In this document: piece by piece, positions 9,531-16,899 of the stretch
Layout: each line of letters starts with the position of its first letter
Position numbering within the stretch: the first letter of the stretch is position 1
From: Methylobacterium sp. AMS5
Lineage (GTDB): Bacteria; Pseudomonadota; Alphaproteobacteria; Rhizobiales; Beijerinckiaceae
Assembly (NCBI RefSeq): GCF_001542815.1
Contig: NZ_CP006992.1
Coordinates: 716,501-780,500 of the forward strand
DNA: 64,000 nt
Reading direction: 5' to 3'
Translations under genes and position numbers: made by a program
The notes under the pieces: generated by a model
Told to the model about the DNA's origin: nothing
Database searches by the model: none
The model's input: only the letters and a program-made list of their open reading frames with translations

Positions 9531-9706
9531 TCACATTTGCATGCGGCCTTTCCTTGCCTGTTGAATGAATTTTATCCCGTACATATGAGTGATTAGGCAA
9601 GCGACCTCATCGCGAGCGACGCGAAGCCTCCCGCTTGCTACGCGGCGCTCCAGCACTGTGCCTCTAACACCCCAGGCCGGTCCAAAAGCGGCGCCCTCGA
9701 CAGGTC

Positions 9707-9740
9707 CAAGCTTGACTTGGCACGAGGGCAGCGCATCGTC
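9707..9740 (+). promoter_or_regulatory. Promoter-like motif shared with the RNase T2 gene
   Basis: CAAGCTTGACTTG is followed at the same distance by GCATCGTC, exactly as upstream of the next gene at 10326. TTGACT could be a -35 element and the following block, 17 bp downstream, the -10 region, although ATCGTC is a poor -10. It lies about 90 bp before the ATG at 9826. Confidence 0.45.
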
Positions 9741-9825
9741 TTTCGCCCATCCGGTGCCCGCTGCGCCAAGCCCTGAACGGGCCTGCGTCGCGCCACGGCA
9801 CCCTCAACTGGCGGATCTGAGCGGC

Positions 9826-10293
9826 ATGCGCCCGAACCTTCCCCTCGCCGTCCTGGCGCTCGGCCTCGTCACGGCCTCGTCCGTGCTGCCGGCGCTCGCC
9901 CGCTCCGGCCGCGAGGAGATCTCGCCGGCCGAGGAGCAGACCTTCCCCTACGACGCCGACATCCCCGGCTGCCAGGACACCGGCGTTCTGGAGAAGGTCT
10001 CGACCCAGTTCGCCGAGAAGGAGGCGAAGTTCTGGAACTCGTCGCTGACGATCGTCTCCTACGAGCGGATCGAGCGCACGGCGTGGCGCCCCTACGGCGT
10101 CGACTTCATCCCGCGCCGCTTCTGCTCGGCCCTCGCCACGACCTCGGACGGGGTGCGGCGCAAGGTCGATTACTCGGTGCGCGAGAGCCTCGGCATCATC
10201 GGCTCGACCTGGGGCGTCGATTTCTGCGTCCACGGCCTCGACCGCAACAACGCCTACGCCTACGCCACCGCCTGCCGGATGGCGCGGCCCTGA
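9826..10293 (+). CDS. Exported protein of unknown function
   Basis: A 155-residue protein with a clear signal peptide (MRPNLPLAVLALGLVTASS, cleavage near ALARS). The mature part has four cysteines (IPGCQDTG, RRFCSALA, VDFCVHG, TACRMA) that could form two disulfides, consistent with periplasmic location. I recognise no enzymatic motif. The start at 9826 is chosen because it begins the signal sequence; the open frame continues upstream without protein-like character. It precedes the RNase T2 gene on the same strand, and both carry the same promoter-like motif, so they may respond to the same signal. Confidence 0.75.
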   Translation: MRPNLPLAVLALGLVTASSVLPALARSGREEISPAEEQTFPYDADIPGCQDTGVLEKVSTQFAEKEAKFWNSSLTIVSYERIERTAWRPYGVDFIPRRFCSALATTSDGVRRKVDYSVRESLGIIGSTWGVDFCVHGLDRNNAYAYATACRMARP

Positions 10294-10325
10294 TCGGCGC
10301 GGGAAACCGGCAGCGCCGCGTGGAT

Positions 10326-10359
10326 GCAAGCTTGACTTGCAGGCCGCGCCCGGCATCGT
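10326..10359 (+). promoter_or_regulatory. Promoter-like motif shared with the upstream exported protein gene
   Basis: A second copy of CAAGCTTGACTTG with GCATCGTC at the same spacing. It lies between the exported protein gene and RNase T2, 35-68 bp before the ATG at 10394, so RNase T2 may have its own promoter. Confidence 0.45.
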
Positions 10360-10393
10360 CCTGAGAGCGTCCCGCCGCTCCCGAGACCCGTCC

Positions 10394-11068
10394 ATGCTCC
10401 GCCTCCGCCGCCTTGTGACCCTGGCCCTCGGTCTGACCCTGGCCTCCGGTGCGGGCGCGCAGGATTTCGGCGGGTTTCGCCGCGGCGGCGAGCCCGGCAG
10501 CTTCGACTTCTACGTGCTGTCGCTGTCGTGGTCGCCGACCTATTGCGACAGCGAGGGTGCGCGCCGCGACCGCAACGGGCAATGTGCCCCGGGCCGGGGA
10601 CTCGGCTTCGTGGTGCACGGGCTGTGGCCGCAATACGAGCGCGGCTATCCCTCGAACTGCTCGGCGGTGGAGCGCCCGCTGACCCGCAACGCGGTCGAGG
10701 CTGCGGGGGAGATCATGCCGAGCGAGGGGCTGGCCCGCCACGAGTGGCGCACCCACGGCACCTGCTCCGGCCTCGATCCCGTCGCCTATTTCAAAGCGGT
10801 GAAGACGGCGCGCGAGGCCGTGACGATCCCCGAGGCGTTCACGAAGCCGGATGCGAGCCTGCGCGCCGCCCCGATCGAGATCGCCCGGCAGTTCGTGATG
10901 GCCAATAAGGGCCTGCGCCCGGACATGATGTCGGTGACGTGCCGCCGGGGGCAATTGCAGGACGTGCGGATCTGCTTTTCGAAGGATCTGCGCGGCTTCA
11001 CCCCCTGCCCCGAGGTGGCACGCCAGAACTGCCGGGCCGGCGAGGTGTCGGTCGACGCGGCAAGGTAA
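10394..11068 (+). CDS. Ribonuclease T2 family protein
   Basis: A 224-residue exported RNase T2, which cleaves single-stranded RNA through a 2',3'-cyclic phosphate. A signal peptide covers residues 1-22 (cleavage near AGAQD). Both catalytic signatures are intact: CAS-1 GFVVHGLWPQYE with His75, and CAS-2 HEWRTHGTCSG with His116, Glu117 and His121. Cysteines at 51, 64, 89 and 124 and in the C-terminal part fit the family's disulfides. It is expected to act in the periplasm or outside the cell, possibly scavenging RNA phosphate. The start is set by the signal peptide. Confidence 0.93.
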   Translation: MLRLRRLVTLALGLTLASGAGAQDFGGFRRGGEPGSFDFYVLSLSWSPTYCDSEGARRDRNGQCAPGRGLGFVVHGLWPQYERGYPSNCSAVERPLTRNAVEAAGEIMPSEGLARHEWRTHGTCSGLDPVAYFKAVKTAREAVTIPEAFTKPDASLRAAPIEIARQFVMANKGLRPDMMSVTCRRGQLQDVRICFSKDLRGFTPCPEVARQNCRAGEVSVDAAR

Positions 11069-11206
11069 GGCGCGGACATTCCGTCGGTTTGTGTGAAGCC
11101 CGAAGTCCACGGATTGTGGAATTCCGCAGAACGACATTATGTTGTGGGTGGAGACCGGCGGGTGGCCGCCCGCCGGCCTCCTGTCAGACGATCCTGATCA
11201 GATCAG

Positions 11207-11245
11207 CGCGAGGTGGATGGCTAAGCGCCAACCATCTCGCGTTTT
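11207..11245 (+). terminator. Intrinsic terminator downstream of RNase T2
   Basis: The stem CGCGAGGTGGATGG / CCAACCATCTCGCG (12 of 14 pairs, 7-nt loop) runs directly into TTTT. It would end transcription from the RNase T2 gene and so separate it from rlmJ. Confidence 0.6.
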
Positions 11246-11296
11246 CGTCACGGTGATGCTGACCGCAATCGGGAAACCGATCACATTCTCTCACCT

Positions 11297-11385
11297 CCTT
11301 CCCGGTTCGCCTGCTCGCGATGGGCGGTGGCCGGCTGGTTCCACCGCAAGCCCCGCTGGCCACGGGGCCGTCGCAACCGGGAAGG
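11297..11385. ncRNA. Candidate branched structured RNA or leader upstream of rlmJ
   Basis: An 11-bp perfect outer stem (CCTTCCCGGTT at 11297-11307 with AACCGGGAAGG at 11375-11385) encloses two inner hairpins: GCGGTGG/CCACCGC (11324-11330/11341-11347) and GCCCCG/CGGGGC (11350-11355/11363-11368). This is a three-way-junction layout. It matches no riboswitch class I can identify. Strand is uncertain; on the plus strand it would be the rlmJ leader. Confidence 0.4.
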
Positions 11386-11503
11386 TTCACGTCCGACACG
11401 ACCACGTATGAGCGGTTGCGCTTCCGCCCGTCAACGATGACGGCGCCGTGCCCTCAACTCAGTATGCCTTCGACGTCGCCTCTCCTGATCCTGGACACGC
11501 GCC

Positions 11504-12352
11504 CTGAACTACCGTCACGCCTTCCACGCCGGCAATTTCGCGGATGTGCTCAAGCACCTCGTGCTGACTCGCGTGCTCGTCCATCTCTGCGCCAAGGACA
11601 AGCCGTTCCGCGCCATCGACACCCATGCGGGCCTCGGCGTCTACGATCTCGCGGCGGAGGAAGCCGGGCGCACGGGCGAGTGGCACGAGGGCTTCGGCCG
11701 GCTCGACGTGCCGTTCGCGCCCGAGGTCGAAGCCCTGCTCGCGCCCTACCGCGAGGCGGTCGCCGCCGTGCGGGCGCGGTTTGGTGCCACCACCTATCCC
11801 GGCTCGCCCGCGATCATCCGCGAAGCCCTGCGGGCCGGCGACAAGGGCGTCTTCGTGGAGTTGCATCCGGCCGACGCGCAGACGCTGGCACAGCGCTACG
11901 CCAGCGATTCGCGCACGAAGGTGATGCATCTCGACGGCTGGACCGCGCTCAACGCCCTGATCCCGCCGCCGGAGCGCCGGGGCCTCGTGCTGATCGACCC
12001 GCCCTACGAGGAGCGCGGCGAGATCGACCGTTTGGGCGCGCACCTGATGAAGGCCGCGCGAAAATGGCCGACCGGGATCTATCTCGGCTGGTATCCGATC
12101 AAGGACGTGTCCGGGGTCGATCGCATGGCGGCCGTCCTCGATGCGGGGCTGGAGCGGCCCGCCTTGCGCCTCGACCTGATGATCGAGCGGCCCGACGATC
12201 CGACACGCCTGACCGGCACCGGGCTCGTGGTCGTCAACCCGCCCTGGACCCTGGCGGCGGAAGCGGAACTGTTCATGCCGGCTCTCGCCGAGCGGCTGGC
12301 CCGCAGCGGCTACGGCGCCTTCCGCAGCGAGCGGCTCGGGCCGGCGGGGTAG
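11504..12352 (+). CDS. rlmJ: 23S rRNA (adenine(2030)-N6)-methyltransferase RlmJ, non-canonical start
   Basis: RlmJ methylates A2030 of 23S rRNA using SAM. Family similarity begins at NYRHAFHAGNFADVLKH and continues to the end, with the catalytic motif IDPPYEE and DTHAGLGVYD of the SAM site. The conserved N-terminus corresponds to codons from 11504, where the codon is CTG. The frame is closed by TGA at 11486, and no ATG, GTG or TTG lies between. The first canonical start, GTG at 11546, would remove 14 conserved residues. Either CTG initiates or the start codon has mutated. About 282 residues from CTG, normal for the family. Confidence 0.85.
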   Translation: MNYRHAFHAGNFADVLKHLVLTRVLVHLCAKDKPFRAIDTHAGLGVYDLAAEEAGRTGEWHEGFGRLDVPFAPEVEALLAPYREAVAAVRARFGATTYPGSPAIIREALRAGDKGVFVELHPADAQTLAQRYASDSRTKVMHLDGWTALNALIPPPERRGLVLIDPPYEERGEIDRLGAHLMKAARKWPTGIYLGWYPIKDVSGVDRMAAVLDAGLERPALRLDLMIERPDDPTRLTGTGLVVVNPPWTLAAEAELFMPALAERLARSGYGAFRSERLGPAG

Positions 12353-12368
12353 AACCCCCGCCTCGCCC

Positions 12369-12638
12369 TCAATGCAGCGTCCCCTCCCCCGGCTCGGGCT
12401 CGGCGCCCGGTTCGGGGATCCCCTCGGCGAAGGGAAATTCCAGGACGACCTCCCCGGCCTCGTCGGTGACGACGAGGATCGCCGTGACCAGCCGCGGATC
12501 GCTCCCCTCATCCTCCAGGCTGGCGCGGATCGTCGCCCGCGCCACACGCCAGGCCTGATCGGGATCGCGCAGTTCCACGCCCTCGTCGTCGGTGAGGGCG
12601 TCGGCGCCGATGCGGGTGTGGAAGAAGTAGCGGGGCAC
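12369..12638 (-). CDS. DUF6894-like small protein
   Basis: An 89-residue protein starting with GTG at 12638. The sequence PRYFFHTRIGADALTDDEGVEL, split by DPDQAWRVARATIR and ending in VTDEAGEVVLEFPFAEG, fits the DUF6894 family that is numerous in Methylobacterium and rhizobia. Function is unknown. The start is chosen because family members begin with M-PRYFFH; a longer frame upstream is Arg/Pro-rich and not family-like. It is convergent with rlmJ, with only 16 bp between them. Confidence 0.7.
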   Translation of the reverse strand: MPRYFFHTRIGADALTDDEGVELRDPDQAWRVARATIRASLEDEGSDPRLVTAILVVTDEAGEVVLEFPFAEGIPEPGAEPEPGEGTLH

Positions 12639-12652
12639 CGGGGAAGGCGGCC

Positions 12653-12883
12653 TTACTTCGCGGAGCCCTGTTGCGGGTTCTGTCCGCCGGACTTGTCCTT
12701 CTTGTTGGCCTCGTGGTGGCCGATGGCGCAACCGGCGGCGGCACCGACCTTGCCGTGGCCGGCCATGCTGCCCGCCGCGCCGCCGACGACGGCGCCCTTG
12801 AGACAGCCCTTGGCCTCGACCGGGCCGGTCAGAGCGGCCGCCCCGAGAGCGAGGACGGCAGCGGCCAGAATCGGATGCTTCAT
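12653..12883 (-). CDS. Small exported glycine-zipper protein
   Basis: A 76-residue protein with a signal peptide (MKHPILAAAVLALGAAALTG, cleavage near VEAKG). The mature part is a Gly/Ala-rich segment (GAVVGGAAGSMAGHGKVGAAAG) with two cysteines and a polar tail. The glycine-zipper pattern suggests membrane association. Family function is unknown. ATG at 12883 is preferred over the ATG at 12907 because it begins directly with the signal peptide. It may be co-transcribed with the DUF6894 gene that follows on the same strand. Confidence 0.7.
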   Translation of the reverse strand: MKHPILAAAVLALGAAALTGPVEAKGCLKGAVVGGAAGSMAGHGKVGAAAGCAIGHHEANKKDKSGGQNPQQGSAK

Positions 12884-12988
12884 CACGTGAGCCTCTGGTT
12901 GGCGCATCGTCCCGGCGCGATCATGGCAGGCCGATGCGAAGCGAGTGAGACGCCAACCGGCCGCGCCCGCATCCGTTCCGCGGCCCGT

Positions 12989-14422
12989 TCAGGCCGCGAT
13001 CCGGCCCTCGAGCGGGAAGACCTTGGCCGGGTTCATCAGCCAAGCCGGATCGAACACGTTGCGCACGCGCATCTGCTGTTCGAGGTCGTCCTGCGTGTAT
13101 TGGAAGCGCATCAGCTCGCGCTTCTCGATCCCGACGCCGTGCTCGCCGGTGAGGCAGCCGCCAACCTCGACGCAGAGCTTGAGGATCGCGTCCCCCGCAG
13201 CCTCGGCCTTCTGCAACTCGCCGGGCGTGTTGATGTCGAACAGGATCAGCGGGTGCAGGTTGCCGTCGCCGGCATGGAACACGTTGGCGACGCGAAGCCC
13301 CTGCTCGGCGCAGATCGCCTCGATCCGCTCCAGCACGTGGCCGAGCTGGCCGGTCGGGATCGTGCCATCCATGCAGATGTAGTCGGAGATGCGCCCGGTG
13401 GCGCCGAAGGCGGATTTGCGGCCCTTCCAGATCGCGGCGGATTCGGCTTCCGACTTCGAGACGCGGATGCTGGTCGGGTTGAACCCTGCGGCGATCGCCT
13501 CGATGCGCGCCAGCATGTCCGAGCATTCCTCGTCCGAGCCCTCGACCTCGATGATCAGCATCGCGGCAGCATCACGCGGGTAGCCGGCCTTGGCGAAGTC
13601 GTCGGTGATGAGGATCGCCTCGCGGTCCATGTACTCGATGGCGACGGGGATGATGCCGGCCGCGATGATCGCCGCGGTGCAGGCGCCGGCATCCTCGACC
13701 GAGGAGAAGCCGACCAGGGCCGGGCGCGCGCCTTCCGCGGCGCGCAGGATGCGCACGGTGGCCTCGGTGACGATGCCGAGCTGGCCTTCCGAGCCGCAGA
13801 TCAGGCCGAGCAGGTCGTAGCCGCCGGAATCGAGATGCTCGCCGCCGAGCTCGACCACGGTGCCGTCGTTGGTCACGAGCGTGACGCCCATGAGGTTGTT
13901 GGTCGTCACGCCGTATTTCAGGCAGTGCGCCCCGCCGGAATTCATGGCGATGTTGCCGGCGATGGTGCAGGCGAGCTGGCTCGACGGGTCCGGCGCGTAG
14001 AAGAAGCCCTCATGCGCCACCGCCCCGGAGATCGCGAGGTTGGTGATGCCGGCCTCGACCCGGGCGATGCGGTTGGAAAAATCGAGATCGAGGATACGCG
14101 TCATCTTGCCCACCCCGATGATGATCGCGTCCTCCTGGGCGATGGCACCGCCGGCCAGCGACGTGCCGGCGCCGCGCGGCACCACCCGCACACCGTGGGC
14201 GTGGCAGAACGCCATCACCGCCGAGACCTCCCCGGTCGTGGAGGGCAGCACCACGGCGAGCGGCATCTTGCGGTAGGCGGTGAGACCGTCGGTCTCGAAG
14301 GCGCGGCGCTCGTCCTCCGTCGTCACCAGCGCCTCCGGCGCCACCAGCGCGGAAAGCCCCTCGATGATCGCCTCGCGGCGGGCGACGACATCCGCATCCG
14401 GCGCGGGGAAGGCGATCGACAT
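12989..14422 (-). CDS. FAD-linked oxidase, glycolate oxidase GlcD / D-lactate dehydrogenase type
   Basis: A 477-residue flavoprotein of the FAD-binding type 4 (PCMH) family. The FAD-binding half (about 40-215) has PRGAGTSLAGGA and TIAGNIAMNSGGAHCLKYG; the FAD-oxidase C-terminal half ends with the HAGDGNLHP and GEHGVG motifs. It resembles GlcD, which oxidises glycolate or D-lactate. glcE and glcF are not adjacent, so it may be a single-subunit 2-hydroxyacid dehydrogenase. TTGAGGAG sits 9 bp before the ATG at 14422 but directly against an earlier ATG at 14431, so 14422 is chosen. Confidence 0.88.
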   Translation of the reverse strand: MSIAFPAPDADVVARREAIIEGLSALVAPEALVTTEDERRAFETDGLTAYRKMPLAVVLPSTTGEVSAVMAFCHAHGVRVVPRGAGTSLAGGAIAQEDAIIIGVGKMTRILDLDFSNRIARVEAGITNLAISGAVAHEGFFYAPDPSSQLACTIAGNIAMNSGGAHCLKYGVTTNNLMGVTLVTNDGTVVELGGEHLDSGGYDLLGLICGSEGQLGIVTEATVRILRAAEGARPALVGFSSVEDAGACTAAIIAAGIIPVAIEYMDREAILITDDFAKAGYPRDAAAMLIIEVEGSDEECSDMLARIEAIAAGFNPTSIRVSKSEAESAAIWKGRKSAFGATGRISDYICMDGTIPTGQLGHVLERIEAICAEQGLRVANVFHAGDGNLHPLILFDINTPGELQKAEAAGDAILKLCVEVGGCLTGEHGVGIEKRELMRFQYTQDDLEQQMRVRNVFDPAWLMNPAKVFPLEGRIAA

Positions 14423-14738
14423 GGTCGGCATCTCCTCAAGAGATTTGTTTTTTTCGACTTCGCTTTCGGCGATCCACAGGGGCGTGCGGGGCCTTCAGCC
14501 CCGCTTCAGCCGCCGCAGTTCAGGTTCGCCTGGACGACGTCGGGCACACGTCTTAGCGGAAAGTCTCCCGAGACGCACGGCAGTTCCCACCGACCCATGC
14601 AGCCACCGAAAGGAGCGGAAGCGTCTTCGTGAACCAGCCTCGGCTGGACGCGTGCCCGGCATAGTCTATATCTGTTCTAAGGCTAAAAGCTCTGCCATAA
14701 GCAGGCCGGCTTCGGCCGTTCCAAGGAGGAAAACAACG

Positions 14739-15101
14739 ATGCGTCATCTCATCCTCGGCGCCGCCCTCGCGCTGCTGTTGCCTGTCGCCGCCCATGCCGA
14801 GGGCGATGCCGCCGCCGGCGAGAAGGCGTTCGCGCCCTGCAAGGCCTGCCACAATTTCGAGAAGAACGGCGTCGGCCCGACCCTGAAGGGTGTCGTCGGC
14901 ATGAAGGCCGGTGAGGGTGCCGACGGCTACGCCTTCTCCGACGCGCTGAAGAAGTCCGGCATCACCTGGGACGAAGCCAACCTCAAGGAGTGGCTCACCG
15001 ACCCGAAGAAGAAGGTGCCCGGCACCAAGATGGTCTTCCCGGGCGTCAAGGACCCGAAGAAGGTCGACGACATCATCGCCTACCTCAAGACGAAGTCCTG
15101 A
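14739..15101 (+). CDS. Periplasmic cytochrome c (class I, c2/c550-like)
   Basis: A 120-residue monoheme cytochrome with a signal peptide (residues 1-20, cleavage after AHA). The haem-binding motif is CKACH at 34-38 and the distal methionine ligand is Met98 in GTKMVFPGV. Size and spacing fit a class I cytochrome c2/c550 that shuttles electrons in the periplasm. A strong AAGGAGG at 14723-14729 precedes the ATG and an intrinsic terminator follows, so it is a monocistronic unit. The redox partner cannot be deduced from the neighbours. Confidence 0.93.
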   Translation: MRHLILGAALALLLPVAAHAEGDAAAGEKAFAPCKACHNFEKNGVGPTLKGVVGMKAGEGADGYAFSDALKKSGITWDEANLKEWLTDPKKKVPGTKMVFPGVKDPKKVDDIIAYLKTKS

Positions 15102-15138
15102 GGCCCCGCGCCTCCGGAATTCGATCGGATCAAATAGG

Positions 15139-15170
15139 AAAGCCGCCCCTCGGGGCGGCTTTTCTCGTTT
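15139..15170 (+). terminator. Intrinsic terminator of the cytochrome c gene
   Basis: AAGCCGCCCC-TC-GGGGCGGCTT forms a 10-bp perfect stem followed by TTCTCGTTT. It lies 38 bp past the cytochrome stop codon and faces the convergent MarR gene. Confidence 0.85.
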
Positions 15171-15197
15171 GAAACACTTGATCGACCGGCGGGTGCG

Positions 15198-15683
15198 TCA
15201 GCGAGACGCGTTCGCGGCCGGCACCTCGGTGCTGCCGGCGCGGGCATGCAACTCGTCGCGCATCATGGCGAGGTTGTCGAGGAGTGCGCGCCGCTCGTCG
15301 AGGGTCATCCCGGTCATGCCGCCCACCGTATGCGGCAGGCAGTCCATCTTGCCCTTGAGCCCGCGCCCCTTGTCCGTCAGGAAGATGCTGACCTGGCGCT
15401 CGTCCGGACGGTCGCGGGCACGCCGGACATGACCGGAGGCTTCGAGGCGCTTGAGGAGCGGCGTGAGCGTGCCGGAATCGAGGAAAAGGCGGCTGCCGAT
15501 CTCCTTGACCGAGAGCCCCTCCTCCTCCCACAGCACCAGCAGCACGAGATATTGCGGGTAGGTCAGCTCGTGATGGGCCAAGAGGCTGCGATAGGCGCGA
15601 CCGAAGGCATGTGCCGCCGCGTAGACGGCAAAGCAGAGTTGGCTGTCCAGGGATTGCGGGTCATCGCGGCCCGTTTGACTCAT
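15198..15683 (-). CDS. MarR-family regulator, OhrR-like
   Basis: A 161-residue MarR/OhrR-type winged helix repressor. Cys17 in [14 protein letters not shown] sits where the peroxide-sensing cysteine of OhrR lies. The recognition region is [20 protein letters not shown] and the wing carries [13 protein letters not shown]. OhrR proteins respond to organic hydroperoxides by thiol oxidation and normally control an adjacent ohr gene, but no ohr is present here, so the target is elsewhere or upstream control is autogenous. ATG at 15683 is supported by GAGGAAGAG just upstream; a much longer frame further upstream is not protein-like. Confidence 0.87.
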   Translation of the reverse strand: MSQTGRDDPQSLDSQLCFAVYAAAHAFGRAYRSLLAHHELTYPQYLVLLVLWEEEGLSVKEIGSRLFLDSGTLTPLLKRLEASGHVRRARDRPDERQVSIFLTDKGRGLKGKMDCLPHTVGGMTGMTLDERRALLDNLAMMRDELHARAGSTEVPAANASR

Positions 15684-15697
15684 GACACTCTTCCTCG

Positions 15698-15714
15698 GTG
15701 CGCCCATGGCGCAC
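15698..15714. promoter_or_regulatory. Candidate operator of the OhrR-like gene
   Basis: The inverted repeat GTGCGCC-CAT-GGCGCAC lies 15-31 bp upstream of the start codon. MarR proteins bind palindromes of this size, so autoregulation is possible. It differs from the known AT-rich OhrR consensus. Confidence 0.35.
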
Positions 15715-16216
15715 TGGCGTTTCGGACCCGCAAACGGGTTCGGCACCGACGGATATGGGGACGGCGAGCCGCCTCCGCGAATCACTGGACCGCCCCGCGA
15801 TCCGCCGCCGCCATCGGATGAGATACCTGCGTGAAAAGGCAGCAGCCCCTTGGGCCCCTGCGCTCTCGCGCGATACGCATCCCGGCCAATGGTAGCCGCG
15901 CGGCAGAATCCCTGCGACAGACCTAAGACGCGGACCCTAAAGAAAAATCGCCGTGGGTACAATCGAACCACGCGCATGGCTTTCACGGCCATCCGCATGG
16001 ACGCGGCGCTCCCGAAAGCCGCTGAGACGGAAATAATCCGCTCGTTTCTCGAAGAGCGACCGACGCGTCCGAGGGGCCGAACTGGGATCGGGGCAACCGG
16101 CGGCGAGGGGCGTCGATCCCTCGGGCAATGGACCCCCGCGCCCCTGCAATCGCTGTGGACGGCCACAACGGCACGGGCGCTTGCAGCAGCGGAGCAGTTC
16201 AACTTTTGCCTTCAAA
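15715..16216. other. Intergenic region without a supported gene
   Basis: About 500 bp upstream of the OhrR-like gene. All long frames here are Arg/Pro-rich and look spurious. It holds a 10-bp sequence (AACTTTTGCC, 16201-16210) that is repeated on the far side of the family B repeat which follows. Confidence 0.6.
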
Positions 16217-16295
16217 AGTGCCTCGCAAAACTCTTGGTCTCCGACTGTTCTCGTTCTGGCGATGACCGCGCGGCGGGCGTTTTGTGAGAGACACT
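16217..16295 (+). repeat. Family B interspersed repeat, copy B1
   Basis: 79 bp with ends AGTGCCTCGCAAAAC and GTTTTGTGAGAGACACT. AACTTTTGCC occurs before it (16201-16210) and immediately after it (16296-16305), like a target duplication. Its right end provides the TAG stop of the DUF1254 gene. Confidence 0.85.
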
Positions 16296-16899
16296 AACTT
16301 TTGCCCTTCCCCGGCTCCTCCCCCGTCGGCTCGGCCGGGCTGTCGATCGTGCAGGACACCGCCTGCACCGCCGCGTCGGCCACCGCGCGCTCGCTCGGCA
16401 GTGCGGCGATCACGCGGACCACTGCGAAGCCGCGCCGGGCGGGGGCGACGATGCGCACGTCGCGGGTCACCTCGCCGGCCACGTCGTTGGCCAGGGCCTC
16501 GTCGTACTGGGCGCGGGTCATCACCACGAGGTCGAGCCCACCGCGCACCGCCGCCTGATCGGTCACGGCGTAGAAGGCGCCCCGGCGGCTGTGCATCGAG
16601 ACCGACAGCATCAGCGAGCCGGCCTGGGCCGAGACCCGCATCGGCCCGTCATCGAGGTCGTAGGAGCACACGCCAACCGAGACAGCCGGATCGGGATTGG
16701 GCAGCCATTCGCCGTTCGCCGCGGGTGCGCCCGCAAGGCCGTGGATGCGCAAGGGGTGGTCGAGGGTCTCGCTCGCCCGCGCGCGGGTGAAGGCGTCGCC
16801 CTCCGAGAAGCGCGGAATCGCCAGCACCGTGGCGATGTGGACGATGCCGGCGATGACGAGGCCGCAGGCGGTGGCGAGCCAGAACGCGCCGCGGCTCAT
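16294..16899 (-). CDS. DUF1254-family membrane-anchored protein
   Basis: A 201-residue protein with one N-terminal membrane segment (FWLATACGLVIAGIVHIATVLA). The rest is predicted outside the cytoplasm and resembles the DUF1254 partner of DUF1214 proteins in alphaproteobacteria; the function is unknown. Its ATG overlaps the stop of the DUF1214 gene (ATGA), so the two are translationally coupled. The stop codon TAG lies in the end of a family B repeat. Before insertion, the duplicated flank would have read AAA AGT TGA, so the repeat replaced one stop with another after the same codon. Confidence 0.75.
   Translation of the reverse strand: MSRGAFWLATACGLVIAGIVHIATVLAIPRFSEGDAFTRARASETLDHPLRIHGLAGAPAANGEWLPNPDPAVSVGVCSYDLDDGPMRVSAQAGSLMLSVSMHSRRGAFYAVTDQAAVRGGLDLVVMTRAQYDEALANDVAGEVTRDVRIVAPARRGFAVVRVIAALPSERAVADAAVQAVSCTIDSPAEPTGEEPGKGKS

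Larger units (their letters stand above)
11069..11503. other. Structured intergenic region before rlmJ
   Basis: This 435-bp gap has no convincing gene but carries three separate strong secondary structures. They are a 13-bp stem at 11150-11162/11169-11181 (one mismatch), a terminator-like hairpin at 11207-11245 and a branched structure at 11297-11385. Confidence 0.6.

Noticed and set aside
11139..11411. 90-codon frame between RNase T2 and rlmJ
   Set aside because: It runs through a terminator and the branched structure, has no ribosome binding site and no protein-like pattern.
11341..11420. Group II intron domain V-like sequence
   Set aside because: The GGGAA loop and ACGTCCG are suggestive, but the helix lengths do not fit and there is no reverse transcriptase gene.
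12671..14632. 653-codon open frame opposite the flavin dehydrogenase
   Set aside because: Shadow frame; the minus strand encodes a full FAD-binding and oxidase C-terminal domain with a ribosome binding site.
15850..16287. 145-codon frame upstream of the OhrR-like gene
   Set aside because: It runs into a family B repeat and shows no protein-like features.
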